Positions 38,201 through 50,000 of a DNA stretch of 64,000 bases are shown one piece after another. This stretch comes from Tetmemena sp. SeJ-2015 (Eukaryota; Ciliophora; Spirotrichea; Sporadotrichida; Oxytrichidae). Within the stretch, counting starts at the first letter, position 1. Every line of letters starts with the position of its first letter. The position numbers and the translations under genes were made by a program. Under the pieces are notes generated by a model. The model was not told where the DNA came from and did not search any database. It saw nothing but the letters and a program-made list of their open reading frames with translations. The stretch lies in NCBI GenBank assembly GCA_027382625.1, contig JAJKFJ010022713.1, positions 84,944 to 148,943 on the forward strand. Reading direction: 5' to 3'.

Positions 38201-39150
38201 CAAAGTTTTCTAAAATTTACTGGTTTCCCAAACATCGTAAAGCTCCTTATCTAATTCGGCTAGAAACATGAATTTAAAAACAGTTTAATAAAATATTTTT
38301 ATTTTCTTTTTCAGAGAATCTACAGTCATAAAAGAACTAGTATGGTCAAAAGATTGAATTAAAGCATGTTGCATCATCAAACTTAAAAGCAAAATACTCC
38401 TCTAAGAATCAAAATTTACAAAGTCAAGAGCTTCTCGGCAGCAGTGAAAAGGGCTACTGCTTTACTTTGACTAACGAAGATTAGTTTAATTAGGATCTTT
38501 TTGATTAGAATCTGTAATTTATCGATTCTCAAGGCCTTCAAACTGAGCATTTAAGAGTTTAATCGATCTTTATAGATTTTATTTAAGTTCAAAGGCCTGT
38601 CGAAATTTCATTTTCAAATGAGTCTAACATCCAAAGTTCCTTATTTTATTTTATGCAATTTAAAATAGTTCCAAAGATTATTAAAAATCAGTGAAGTTTA
38701 AGAAATCTTAGAGCTCAAAATTCCTGAAACCTTCAAACCGAGCTCCCCATCAGTCAACTTCTACAAATAGATTGAGTGACTAGAATTAGAGAGCAGATAA
38801 ACCTCAAAAGATTTCTGACTTGCTTTACACAAACTACAATAACTCAGATTGGCAAAATTAGTTCTAGCTTGGTGACCATAATTAAAACATAGATTTTGGG
38901 TCTTAGAGATTCTATTAGGATCAAAGGAATCTAAAATTTTAAAGATTTATTTTAATATTATCTCGGAACAAACTAGGATATAAGCAGAGAGTAGATCAAT
39001 ACCAAGGCTAAAATATAAATAGACTTTAAATTAATCTAGAGAACCTTTATATGGGAAACTTCTTTTAATTTTATCTTTGGAGTGGGCTCAACAGTTGCTG
39101 ATGAAAACTTCGATTCAATTAATTATCTTAACTAGAACTTGATTTTTATT
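35271..39150 (+). CDS. unknown low-complexity Ser/Lys/Asn-rich protein, multi-segment
   Basis: The likely start at 35271 gives MKTEDQALKNNALPIFQPIK. Later segments include RKSVDKIKTERTITTQQTEE, MCGNSTILDENQLTGI, NKPHENDANENILLRHKIFM, DFEVVDKCKENMKKRRQLFQ, and the best-ordered piece at about 36590-36852 (NLGFDPVEYFGGLRADKWEN, followed by VLELEQYKDVIEYLRKALGK). After 36900 it becomes Ser/Asn/Gln-rich with many short Lys/Ser patches up to about 39.1 kb. AT-rich breaks that shift frame occur near 35400-35455, 35690-35745, 35870-35895, 36335-36375, 37120-37225 and 38280-38320. No family was recognised. The exact end was not determined. Confidence 0.5.
35621..35644. other. probable IES, 24 bp, pointer TAGC
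   Basis: TAGC stands at 35621-35624 and 35645-35648 around an AT-rich core. Its length is a multiple of three and the frame is open either way, so the case rests on the repeat and base composition only. Confidence 0.5.
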
Positions 39151-39670
39151 TCATTTTATTAAACTTTAATTTGTTATATTAAAATTTATAATTTTTTGTT
39201 AATTATTAAAATGAATTTAATAAGAGTTTAAAATTTTATATTATAAAATTTTATAAAGCTTTAAACTTATTAAATAGAGATAATTATTTAATAAATTTAA
39301 TGATTAATTTGCTAATTAATTTAAATGATGACATCTCCTCACTTTTCAACACTAGACAGAAATGACAAGTGTTAATCTTAGTATTGATATTCGTAGTATA
39401 TTCTAAAAAATAAATTATTCAATCTCTATAACCATATTTAGGAATTATAAGTCTGAAAATAAAATTTGAATAGCTGAACTTTCATATCGAGATAATTAAT
39501 TATTTTTAAAACATTTTAGTAAATTAAAATAGGTCTTTGATAATTTTAAGACTATATTTCTGATTTCATATCAAACTATAAAATTTTTTTAATATGTTTG
39601 ATGAAATATTTTGTATATAAATAAAATAAAATCTGAATTAAGTTACAGAAGATGTTTAATTTTTATCAAT

Positions 39671-41640
39671 ATGATAAACAAGAGAGGGATTTTGAGAACA
39701 GCCAGTCCTCCTTCACTCGAACTAGAAAAGAGTAGCTATCAATAAATGTACCCCTTCTTTAATTTCAAATTCATAGATAAAAGAGACCAGCTGGCTGAAA
39801 AATACAAAGAAAGGATTGCCAAATTCCTAAAAGAAGTAATTTAAAAAAGCCCTTTAAAAAGTATATTAGATGACACTAGATCCGATAGAGCATGAAGACC
39901 ATTACAAATTAAATGAGAAAGAAGTAGAGGGGTAGTTTAGGCTCAAAGGCAAAGAGTATTTTGTCTACACAAATTTAATTTAAATAACGCAAAGACCAGG
40001 ACAGAATTATTAGTAATCAATTTACAACTCTCATTATTGATAGGACTCAATTATTTATCAAATATTTTTTATATTCCTGATGCACTTGATCTCCATACCG
40101 CGCATGACAGCATTGACGAAGATTAAGCATGGAGACTATGAGGAGCCGCGTAGTAAAGAAAGAGATTTAGTGTTTTTAAAACATAAATTTAATTTAAATA
40201 ACGCCAAAGAAGGAAGATTTATTCAATTATAAATTCTCATTATTATGACTCAATTATTTGCATATATTTTTATTCGCAAAAATGAGCCGATATCAAGACA
40301 AGATAGAGAAGTTAGCATGGGCTATGAGACCGCGAAGTAAAGAAAGAGAATTAGGACCTGACTTTAAGTTCAACCACAAAGTTTAGTTAGAGAGGCTTTA
40401 TGACTAAATTCAACAGCGAAAGTCTCCAATCTTTGAGGACATAAATCTCACTCATCACCAATTGCATTCACAGGTACGGTCTTTTGTAAAGACAGGGTAG
40501 GTGCAATCTACATCACGAAGGCATCAAAGTTTCAACAACAATTTCACCAACTCTTTCCAGAGGTAGTCAAAGCTAGGGCTCAACACTATCCTTGCCGATC
40601 CAACTCATCATTTAATTTAACAGATATAATGGGTGAGCTTCATAAGAAGTCTCATTTCAAAGGAGCCACTTCCTTACTAATTGGCTAGGAAAAGTCACTG
40701 GATGTCAAGCCATCTCAACTCAAGGATTTGTTTGTGTAAATTGCACAGAATCTAAATACAAGAAAACAAATACTCTAATTATCTTTGTATAATAATTAAG
40801 TTAAAGAGTAAAGTACTTTTATTACAAATCTAAATTTTTATTGAATTATAAATGCTTCTTTCGATTACATTAATTTAAATAAATTAATTTTGTCTATTGA
40901 TATTTTTGTATAATTATATTTTGTCTAAAGTTAAGCTGATTAGGATTCATAAACAATGAGTATAAGAGGCAAGAGCGCAGAAACTGCTTTGAGAAGAAGA
41001 CGGATTCTGCAAAGTCAGAAATAAGCATTCCTCCAACTGAATGATTAGAGTCCAATTAGTGAGTAGAAGTTTTAAAAAGTAGAAAACAGATTCAAATCAA
41101 ATTAAAGACCCTCCACCTAATAATCAAGAGTTAGATAGACTATAATCTGTTAATTATATATATTGACTAAGTCAAGCGAAAAACAAGATCCTAAATCATC
41201 TTTTGTAAGTATCAATCAACAAAATCTAAATCAGATGAGACTAACTGCCTAGACTCTAAGGACTTAGAAGTCTTTGAGACAATCAATTGAAGCTGAGGCA
41301 AGGGAAGTACCTATTCTATGCTGAAGAAGTTGACCATAGAGAACTAAGCCAGGATATTCTAAAGATGTGCCACCAGATAAGATAGAAGCATTATAAATCT
41401 CCCACTGCTCTCAAAAAATACTCAGGAATTGGGGGAGGAGCCAACATCAATAAATACACTAACGAATACAATTCACAAATCAGCAACTTCAATCACACTC
41501 TTTCTACTAAGAGTGGTGGCAATACTTGCATCAAGACGCAGAGTGATAAAAATATGAACAACTATAATCAATCTGGAATCATGAATTTTGAAATGCTTTC
41601 CAAAAAGGTTTAAATTATATTTTTGTTACTAATCTTATGA
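39671..41640 (+). CDS. unknown basic, Gln/Asn-rich protein with a duplicated internal segment
   Basis: The ATG at 39671 opens MINKRGILRTASPPSLELEK and the first piece runs to KERIAKFLKE. A GT-AG intron (about 39837-39870) leads to LDPIEHEDHYKLNEKEVEGQ. After a repeated AT-rich stretch (39966-40365) the frame resumes RPRSKERELGPDFKFNHKVQ, then IGQEKSLDVKPSQLKDLF, SIRGKSAETALRRRRILQSQ and ILKMCHQIRQKHYKSPTALK, ending SGIMNFEMLSKKV with TGA at 41638-41640. Basic stretches and repeated Ser/Thr sites are seen; no known domain. A frame shift near 41320 marks another insert. Confidence 0.5.
39966..40365. repeat. two diverged tandem copies of a roughly 200-bp IES-plus-coding segment
   Basis: Copy 1 (39966-40180) and copy 2 (40184-40365) both start with ACA.AAATTTAATTTAAATA, share CTCATTATT and ACTCAATTATTT in the middle, and end with CCGCG.AGTAAAGAAAGAGA. 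In copy 2 the end continues as open coding sequence (RPRSKERELGPD); in copy 1 it runs into AT-rich DNA. Copy 1 is probably the dead one. Confidence 0.65.
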
Positions 41641-42340
41641 ACAAATGAATATTAATCAAGAAGAAAAAGCAAACTACAAATTCTTCTTCTTATTTAAAGC
41701 CTTAAGATAATTCTTCAACTTAAATTATATACATAAGAAAACTCATATTTCCCCAAAATTAAAGGAGTTTCTATATTTTTTAAATAAATTAAAAAATTAA
41801 ATAATTAGATATAATAGCATTATGAATTTTAAGTTGATCGCTAATGAATTAATAATATCGCTTAGATTAATCAATAATAATTTGATAATTTTGAATGTAA
41901 ATTTAATTTAGAAAATGACATCCAAATTAATTGGTACTTATCTAAAGGTGCTTTTTCTTTTATTTTATTTAGCCTTCTATAATTGATCTTATGAATGATT
42001 AGAGAAAAATATTCAAATAAATAGAAAACTGTATTTTTTATCTTGAGATAGTAGTAGATTCAAGATTATTTTGACTATGGAATGAAATCTTGCAAGTATC
42101 TCTGAATAATTCTTATTATATATTCGATAATTCAGCATTAATTTTATATCTTTAAAATAATTGGTGTTTCAATTAAGAATTAAGTCATAAGCTAATAATT
42201 TAAACTTATTTTTGAATAAGGGAGGTGATTTCTTTCTTTAATAACAAAAAATCAACTTAAAATAAAATTTAGTAAGTTTACCAAAATCATTCTTAGTAAA
42301 ATAAATGAAATTTAATTTTATAGCTCGAAATGCACTATTC
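41641..42340. other. AT-rich spacer, nothing recognised
   Basis: Highly AT-rich sequence between a + gene and the C-terminal end of a - gene. No coding island was found. Confidence 0.5.
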
Positions 42341-42344
42341 AAAA

Positions 42345-45300
42345 AATAAGGGAAGTTTCTTCTTGGGTGATCAAGCTCTGATTTTTATTTCTATGATCCA
42401 ATTTAAATAAGATGAATAGATGTAATTTAGATGGAGATTGCCTCGCTTTGAGTAATCTGTTTGCTAAATTAGTTTTATAAGGTTTTAGTTTTTCAATAGC
42501 TGGATTATGTGAAATGACTGACCCTCTCTAAATAGAACTCACATTTTTAGTATGAATGACTAATTCTGGAGGAATGATCTCTTCAATTCTTATTAATAAA
42601 TTAAAATTTATATCTTTTGACTGCTAATGATGAGCTGTTTATCTTTTGGATTCTCCTTGACACTTAGTTACTTCTTTGAGATATAGAGTTTATGTAAGTA
42701 GATGCTCTTGATAAATTATTATATCGAAATTTATTTATGCTACTTTAAAGAAAGTTTAGTTCGGAAGCGTCTGAATTAGGGAGATGACAAACTTTCATTT
42801 TAGAGATTTTGCAATCTTAAATTAAAAAGATATATATAAAGTGAAGTTTGCACTTCTATATAAGGATATAATCATAAATCATTTTAAATTGACAAATCTG
42901 AATATAATTTAGTCAAACTCTAAAATTCTAATTTTAAAATATAAATAATTATTTAAGTTTTTTTATTTAATAAGAAATATCAATGAGTTAAATTTAATAG
43001 TTAAATTATACATCTTCCTTATCTATATTAGATGACAAGAATCCATTTTAAGTAAGCACGAACTGTTGGCTGTTTTAAACTTAGTGATTATCTCTAAAGC
43101 TCAGCATGCCTTAAGAGTTGTCTAGCTATTGACTCAAATTTACAAGGTTCATTCCTCTGTTCGTATTTTACCCACTGTACAATACTAACGATATATAATC
43201 AAAGTCTAAATGAATAAATTTAATTTTATAAACACTAAGATATTCTCATTTTTTTCATGCTGTTATAATTATTTAATTCAATAAAATGAGAACTATGTTC
43301 TAAGAAAATGACTACAATACATAAAAATATATTCAAATATATATTTCTTTAGGGATTGCTCTGATGTCACAATCCTAAATTTCAGACTGAAATATTTAAT
43401 AAAAAAGAAACTTTGAAAATAATGAAAATAGAATAGAATTCAATCTATAGCATAGAAATGTTTTATCTTTAAGGACTCGTGCTCATATTTTGTCGAGAAT
43501 TCTCTCTCAGTTCAATAAATATTAAAATTATTAAAGTTGTCTGTATCTGTTCTTTATATTTTGATTAATTATAAAAAGAATTTAATTAAATTTAAACAGA
43601 AGTAATCTGGCATTTATATTTATACAACTTAGTAATTGCTTTTAAAATATATTAAAATCATAATTTAAATTAAAATTGTTGATTCTAAGTTTTATAATGT
43701 ATTTTAAGCTGGCTTATTCTCATAACAAAGGTTAAAATGACATCATTGATTAAAAAATTATTTTTTATTTAAACTGGATATATTTTCTCTAATAAATTTA
43801 TTGAGCATTATTTGCAAGTTAATTATAAATTAAAAGGAAGATTGGGGATAATATATTCTGTATTCTAATTATAATTTGTGTGTAAGTAAGCCTGACCATC
43901 TGATTATTCTAATGCAACTGAGTGTATTTGTTTTGATTGTTGTCTAGAGTGATCTTTATTTTAATTATCTTTTTGTAATGCTTGCACTTGGAATCTTTTG
44001 CTTAATCTCTTTATATGATTTGCAGCTGCAGTATTAAAATAATATAAGTGGTTTTTGACACACTCGAAGAACCTCCTGATCTTTGTGAAATCAGATCAAG
44101 TAAAATATCTTAAATTAAGATTGGAAACAATACTACTGCTATCTTTTAGAGTTCTCTAGCTTTAAATTACATAATTCTCTAACTAAAATCCATATTTATT
44201 AATTTAAAACAAAAAATATAAGTCTCTTTTGGGACCTTACAAAAACGAAAAATAATTCCTTTAAGATATAATTTAGATTTTTACATTTAGGATAATTACT
44301 TAAAAATTCCAATTATATACACTCATTAAAATCAACAATGATCTAATTTCTGAACTGAATGAAATATTCTTTGTTTTCATTACAAATAATTAAATTACAG
44401 ATATATTTTTTAATTTCTGGCTATTAATCTTACTTTAATATTCTGCTTAATCCAAACGCATGCATTTTTATATTTAAGGCATAATACTTTTAGCATTTAA
44501 AATTAAATTTATCTAGGAAATGTTACTATTTATTTAATTAATTTAAATAAATGAACTAGAGCTAATCTTGACTTTGGTTGAGTGAAAACTAATTCAATGA
44601 TTCTTGCTATCTGTAAGTTAAATGGCTTTGGTTTAAATTCTTTTGTATTAAATTTCTTTTTTAAAGTATGTAGTCAGGTTGTTGATTATTGTCAAATTAA
44701 TTCCTATTTTATTGATTAATCTCCTCAATGCTAGAAATGTTTATAGATTGTAAATTATTTATGTTAAAGTTATTATAGCTTTAGAGAGTATTATACTCTT
44801 GAGTATTATTATGGATGAGAGTTGTAGCGTTTCTATTCCTTCTAGCTACTTGATTAGTCCTATTCTTTATATCTTTCCATTCACAATTATAATTTACGCT
44901 GGAAGACGCTCTGCTCATTTAAACTTACGCTTTCAAATTCTATAACCTCTTTAGCAAATTTAAGATAAAGATAAAATAGCAAAAATTAATTTAACAGAGC
45001 TATTTAATTAAATTAAAAATATAAATAAATTGTTGCACCTTAACTTTTTAAATTGCAGCATAAGTCTTTTATATGTTCACCATTTTATAAAAGATGAACT
45101 GATGAGAGTTTAAACTGAAATTATCTTTGCATCCACTTGATCTTTTAATTTATAATTAAAAATATTTAATTTAAAATAATAAAAATAGCAAGATTTAATA
45201 ACAACTACCTATAAAGCGTTGTTAGAGAAGCTTGGACTTTATTTTATCTCGAAGTAGTAAATTTTTAGTGATTAGATCTTAAGACTTCAGTTTCTCATTA

Positions 45301-46170
45301 ATTATCCTATAAATAGCTTATATCTTACTAAAATAAATTCATTGTTTCCAATTTGCAAATATAATTTGATAATTAATTTGTATTAAATTCAGAAGATAAT
45401 TATTGCTACATCCCCAATTTTCCATTGTATAGTATAAGTTCTTTTAACTGTAAACTCTCTCAAAAATATTCAGCTCAAAGTTTATAAATAAAAGTATGAG
45501 AGAAGAATAAATAAAAGTCAATTTCTTAATAGATATAAGTTTATAAAAAAGAAAACAACTATATTTTTAATTTAGACTGTATATCCATCATATCCAAAAT
45601 AAAATATGAAAAAGAGATTTAGATCCTGCTATCTTACTCTAATTATTCATTAATTATTTAAGAATATTTAATGGATTTTATATATCATTGAAAATAAATA
45701 TAATTTATCTAACAAATTAGCCTACCTGTCTATTGTCTAGTTTTCGTTCTTTTAATGCAGATTTATTCTAAATACACCATCACTCAATTTACAACTTACT
45801 TGAATGGCAAGTATTCTACGTGGGCCCCTGCTGATGAACGGAAAGGAATCTATAAGCAATAATTATTGTTAAAACTGTTGTCATAATTAATGAATGGCCT
45901 ACTGTTTAAGCTATTGTAAGTTTTTGTCCTAGCTCTGATTTCTCCACCGCCTCTTAGAATTCTTAAAGCACTATATCCTCAGTGCTTTAAATTACATCTC
46001 TATCGAAAGTTTAAAAATATTTATTTTATCATCCTTCCTACTATTATACTGCTGTGTATGCTCTCTTTTAGAGTTTTTGAAGTACTATTTGGTTGCAAAA
46101 TGAGCTTTATAGTTTTCAGTTAGAGCACTATGATTTTAACTCGACATTATTTTAATTATTGTTAATCTGA
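42345..46170 (-). CDS. gene shattered into many short coding islands, Asn/Gln-rich with coiled coil
   Basis: In very AT-rich DNA, short - strand stretches stay open and have protein-like composition, in order: about 46170-46035 (NHSALTENYKAHFATKQYFK), 46015-45890 (STEDIVLQEFQEAVEKSELG), 45300-45210 (EKLKSQDLITKNLLLRDKIK), 44945-44660 (SRASSSVNYNCEWKDIKNRT, TLIHNNTQEYNTLQSYNN), 44610-44560 (ESLNQFSLNQSQDQLQF), 43190-43030 (FESIARQLLRHAELQRQSLS), 42795-42600 (SDASELNFLQSSINKFRYNN) and 42580-42345 (EEIIPPELVIHTKNVSSIQR ... QEETSLIF then TGA). Sense and order fit one gene with at least eight coding segments and large AT-rich IESs. Pointers were not resolved and the family is unknown. It diverges from the ITPase gene. 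Confidence 0.5.
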
Positions 46171-46280
46171 CGCATGTCTTGCTAATTTCTAGATAATTAA
46201 TTCTCTAATTATTCTATAAAATTCGTCTTCTTTATATTAATTGAAAGTGGAGTAGTTGCAAATAAACAATAATAAATACA

Positions 46281-46978
46281 ATGGAGGCCGCCAGGAGAAA
46301 GATACCTTTGACTTTTATCACAGGAAACAAAAAGAAGCTGGAGGAGTTCCTTGCTATCATGAGTGAGGACCTTGCTGCTCAGTACTCAGTCACTTCTCAA
46401 AGCATCGATTGTAAGAACTCAATACGATTGTTTACCAATATAAAGTGGATGAGTTACAGGGAGAGCCAGAATTCATTGCTGCTAGAAAGGCGAAACTAGC
46501 CACACATCAAGTCAACACCCCTGTCATCGTTGATGATGTCTCTCTTTGTTTTAACGCTCTCAAAGGACTCCCAGGTCCCTACATGTAAGTCAATAATAAT
46601 GCTCACTGTTCTTAGCAAGTCATTCTTGGAAAAGCTAGGAAGATAAGGTCTGGTTCAAATGCTTGGAGGATTTGAAGACAAGACTGCTTACGCACAGTGC
46701 ATCTATGCTTTTTGCGAATCCCCAGAGGCAGAGCCAATTGTATTCATCGGCAGATGTGATGGTCAAATCGTAGCTCCTCAAGGAGAGAATAAGTTTGGGT
46801 GGGATCCCATCTTCCTTCCAAATGGCTTTGATCAAACTTTTGCTGAACTTTTATTTTTGAAATGGATATGGAGGAAAAGAACAAAATCTCCCACAGAGGG
46901 AAAGCAGGCGAACTCATTAAGGAATTCCTCAAGTCAAATGCAGACAGACTTTCTCACAAATTTGCTTAAGATGTCTGA
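46281..46978 (+). CDS. ITPA: inosine triphosphate pyrophosphatase (ITPase/HAM1 family)
   Basis: The ATG at 46281 opens [20 protein letters not shown], matching the family's TGN.KKLEE start. With two introns (46411-46445 and 46585-46615) spliced and one 14-bp IES removed (46844-46857) the protein reads [77 protein letters not shown] and [15 protein letters not shown]: all ITPase signatures, including FGWDPIF and SHR. It ends KFAQDV with TGA at 46976-46978, a normal family length of about 200 residues. ITPase hydrolyses ITP, dITP and XTP to monophosphates, keeping deaminated purines out of nucleic acids; cytosolic. Confidence 0.95.
46411..46445 (+). other. 35-nt intron in ITPase
   Basis: GTAAG...AAAG. 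Splicing restores SIDLDELQGEP; a nearby CGATTGT direct repeat does not restore the frame, so an IES is excluded here. Confidence 0.8.
46585..46615 (+). other. 31-nt intron in ITPase
   Basis: GTAAGT...CTTAG. Splicing restores [12 protein letters not shown]. Confidence 0.85.
46844..46857. other. IES, 14 bp, pointer TGAA
   Basis: TGAA stands at 46844-46847 and 46858-46861. Excision gives [19 protein letters not shown], matching the ITPase family; without it the C-terminus is out of frame. Confidence 0.9.
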
Positions 46979-47076
46979 ACTGAAGCATAAAAATTCCATA
47001 AAATTGAATTTGGAATAATTAACAATCAATCAAATATTTTCATTCCAGATTTAAAAGGATTGTTTGGAATAAATAA

Positions 47077-50000
47077 ATGGAAGTGAAAACTTATCTTCGT
47101 TTGCGGCCCCTCTCTTCTACGAATAAGGAACTGTTTGAAATATCGGATGACAAGAGAACATTGATTATAAAGGAATAAGCTCTAGCCAGTGCTGGCATTG
47201 GCAAAAAGAAAAATTCTGCTGCAGATGGTCCTCCTGTGGATTCTGAATTTAAGTTTGACTAAGTTTTTAGTATGGAGAGTAGTCAGGTAAGGAAATAAGT
47301 TACTCTTCTTAACTTATGGGATTTAGAACGATGTGTTTAGATCTGCAGTCCACCCACTAGTTGAGCATGCTCTTCACAAATCAGTTAACACGGCTATTCT
47401 TGCTTTTGGAGAAAATCAATCAGGAAAGAGCTTCTCAATACAAAAATGTATTAAAAAAATCCTATTTATATTTTTTTAAAAAGTAAAATGTTAGAGAAAT
47501 GTTTTATTAAATTTTCTATTACATCAGAATTTTGATAGTGATAGCGTATTTTACTGTTTAAGTATTTATTAGATATTAGGATAATATTTTTACATTATTT
47601 AAAAATATTATGAGTAATTTCTATCATTTTTGTTAACTGCAGTTTAATATAGAAAATTTATCTTTTAAAAAATTAGTAGCAAAATTAAATTAAATTTAGT
47701 TATATATTAGCTAGATATATTTAGAGATCTTGAACTTAGTACCTGATTCTTTTCTGATGGAAATATGTTTGGTGCTCCGTTTATAGGAAGTTGATTACTT
47801 AAAATTCGCTATGAGTTATGATGGTTCGAAGCCAGGGCAAGGTGTTTGTAGCAGATCACCTACTACTCAGCCTTTAAATTGGATGGTTAATGCTTACTCT
47901 TAGGGGCTGCCGTAGGCTCTAGAATGGATTCTTATCGAATTATTTTGTCACTGGTTTATTTTATAAAGGTATGAGATAGCCAAGGCTCTGCTCAAGATGA
48001 TTGGCAAGGGAGGCGTCAAATGCATAGTCTATCATATTGCAACAGTGTTTGGAGGCACCATTGGTTGTTGTTGAGCACATATTCTGTAATAACGTCACAA
48101 GGTCATATACAGATGGTCATACTTTTATTTCCCGAAAAATATTAAATTAAATTTTATTTCAAGTTATCGTGAGGTATTTTCTCGGGCTTTTTTAGATTAT
48201 GTATAAAAATATCATCTATTAATTTATAGTTAAGCAATACTTTTAATTCAAATTTCCATAATAATTTTAATTGATTGCTATATTAATATTAAGAGTAATT
48301 GTATCTTATTAAATACTGAATAAGCAATATACCATAGGATATTAATTTATTATATTAGTTACAAAATAAAAGTAATATATAATATGTTTTATTTATATTC
48401 AATATTTGGGGTGGAGAACATTTAGTAGGAGGAATTTTCAATAGACAACGAAGATCCAAAGGACACGAGAGGAGTAGCCATGAAAGCCATTCACCAGATT
48501 TTCAAGAAAGCTAAGGTAGAGGGCAAGATTGTCACTCTAGAAGCTCAGATGCTCGACATTTACTTAGACACCATGAGAGACCTCTCCAAGGGAAAGACCA
48601 ACAAGTTCAACAAGCAACAGCAGTCAAACTAAAACCTTATGTTTGAAAGGGAGAAGGACATCGAGATTGAAGAACAACAAAATGGAGAAGTCAAACTCAC
48701 AAACCTACAAACTGTCAAAATCAACAGCCCTAAGGATGCAGCTAACTTCATTGAAAAATCTGTAACTATCTCATATCGTTGCTCATCATTTTAGTTGGAC
48801 TACCAGAAGAAGCTAGAGAACGACAACTAGCAGTTCAGGTCGTTTGCTCACACAATACTTATTCTCAACATTAATTTTGGAAGGGAAATCAATTCTCAAA
48901 TCTACTTCGTGGACATTGGATCTGCAGAGAGAAAGGGCTCCAAAAAATAAAAAGAGGGATTCGTTGTGCAAAGTGGTTTAGCTTCACTCCAGAAACTACT
49001 GGCTACTCTCTAAAGTAAACTATCAGATGAAGAAAGAGAAATGCTCAGCTACAAGGATAGCAAACTCTCCTTCCTTCTTAAGAATTTATACAAGGAGTAC
49101 ACTAGAATCAACCTACTCTTCCACATCACAATCACTGAGAGCAATATAGAAGGCTGCTTAAAGACACTAGAGCAGAGTGAAAGAATTAAAGTCAACTAGC
49201 CTACCAAGAAGGATGGGAATATCAAAGAAGATGGAAGTATGGCAGAGGGAGACAACTAAGAGTTCAGTTTAGACCAGCTTATTTAGCATCTCAATAAAGA
49301 AAACTTATTTTGTTAACTTTGACTTGAGAAACCAGATTGAAACACTCAAGAGATCTCACAAGATTAAGCTTGAAGAGTTGCAGCAACTGTTTGGCATTCC
49401 CTGCGAAGTTGAATATCTGCTTAAGGCAAGAGATGCAGCACCAGAGATGCTTGCTATTCATGAGCAGAGAAAAGCTATGGAGAAAGCAGACTCACTCATT
49501 AAAATGAATAAAGACTTAGAGAGGAGACTTGAGTTCTTACAGTCTGATTTAACTGAACTTAAGAAGGACAAGAAACTCCAGCAAGAACAATTCAGCCAAA
49601 AGTTCATCACTATTTTATAGATCATCGTACTCAACTCACAGTTAGAGCAGCTAAGAGAAGACAAAGAAGCCCATAAGATGCAGTTGGAGAACCAGCTTAG
49701 AATGAATAAAGCTTATTCAACAGTAGATTTAAACTAGTTGCACAACTAAGGTGTCACTCACATTCAATAAAATGTATCCCTCACGAATACCCTCTCCAAG
49801 GTGGATCTCTTCAAAGCTACTGAGAACCTATCCCAGAAAATCAATTTTGCTTTTGCTTTTTATTTTAATTTGATAACTTTGAGATGGATGGGATGAAGGA
49901 CCAGGCAAAGGGAGACTCTAAACTTAAATTTGACAGACTATATCAGCTCTAGGTTAAGGCCTAGGAGAAAGAAAAGATAAGGTCCATGGAGCAGTATGAG

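Noticed and set aside
46411..46445. IES with 7-bp CGATTGT pointer in ITPase
   Set aside because: Excision between the repeats does not restore the ITPase frame, whereas GT-AG splicing does.
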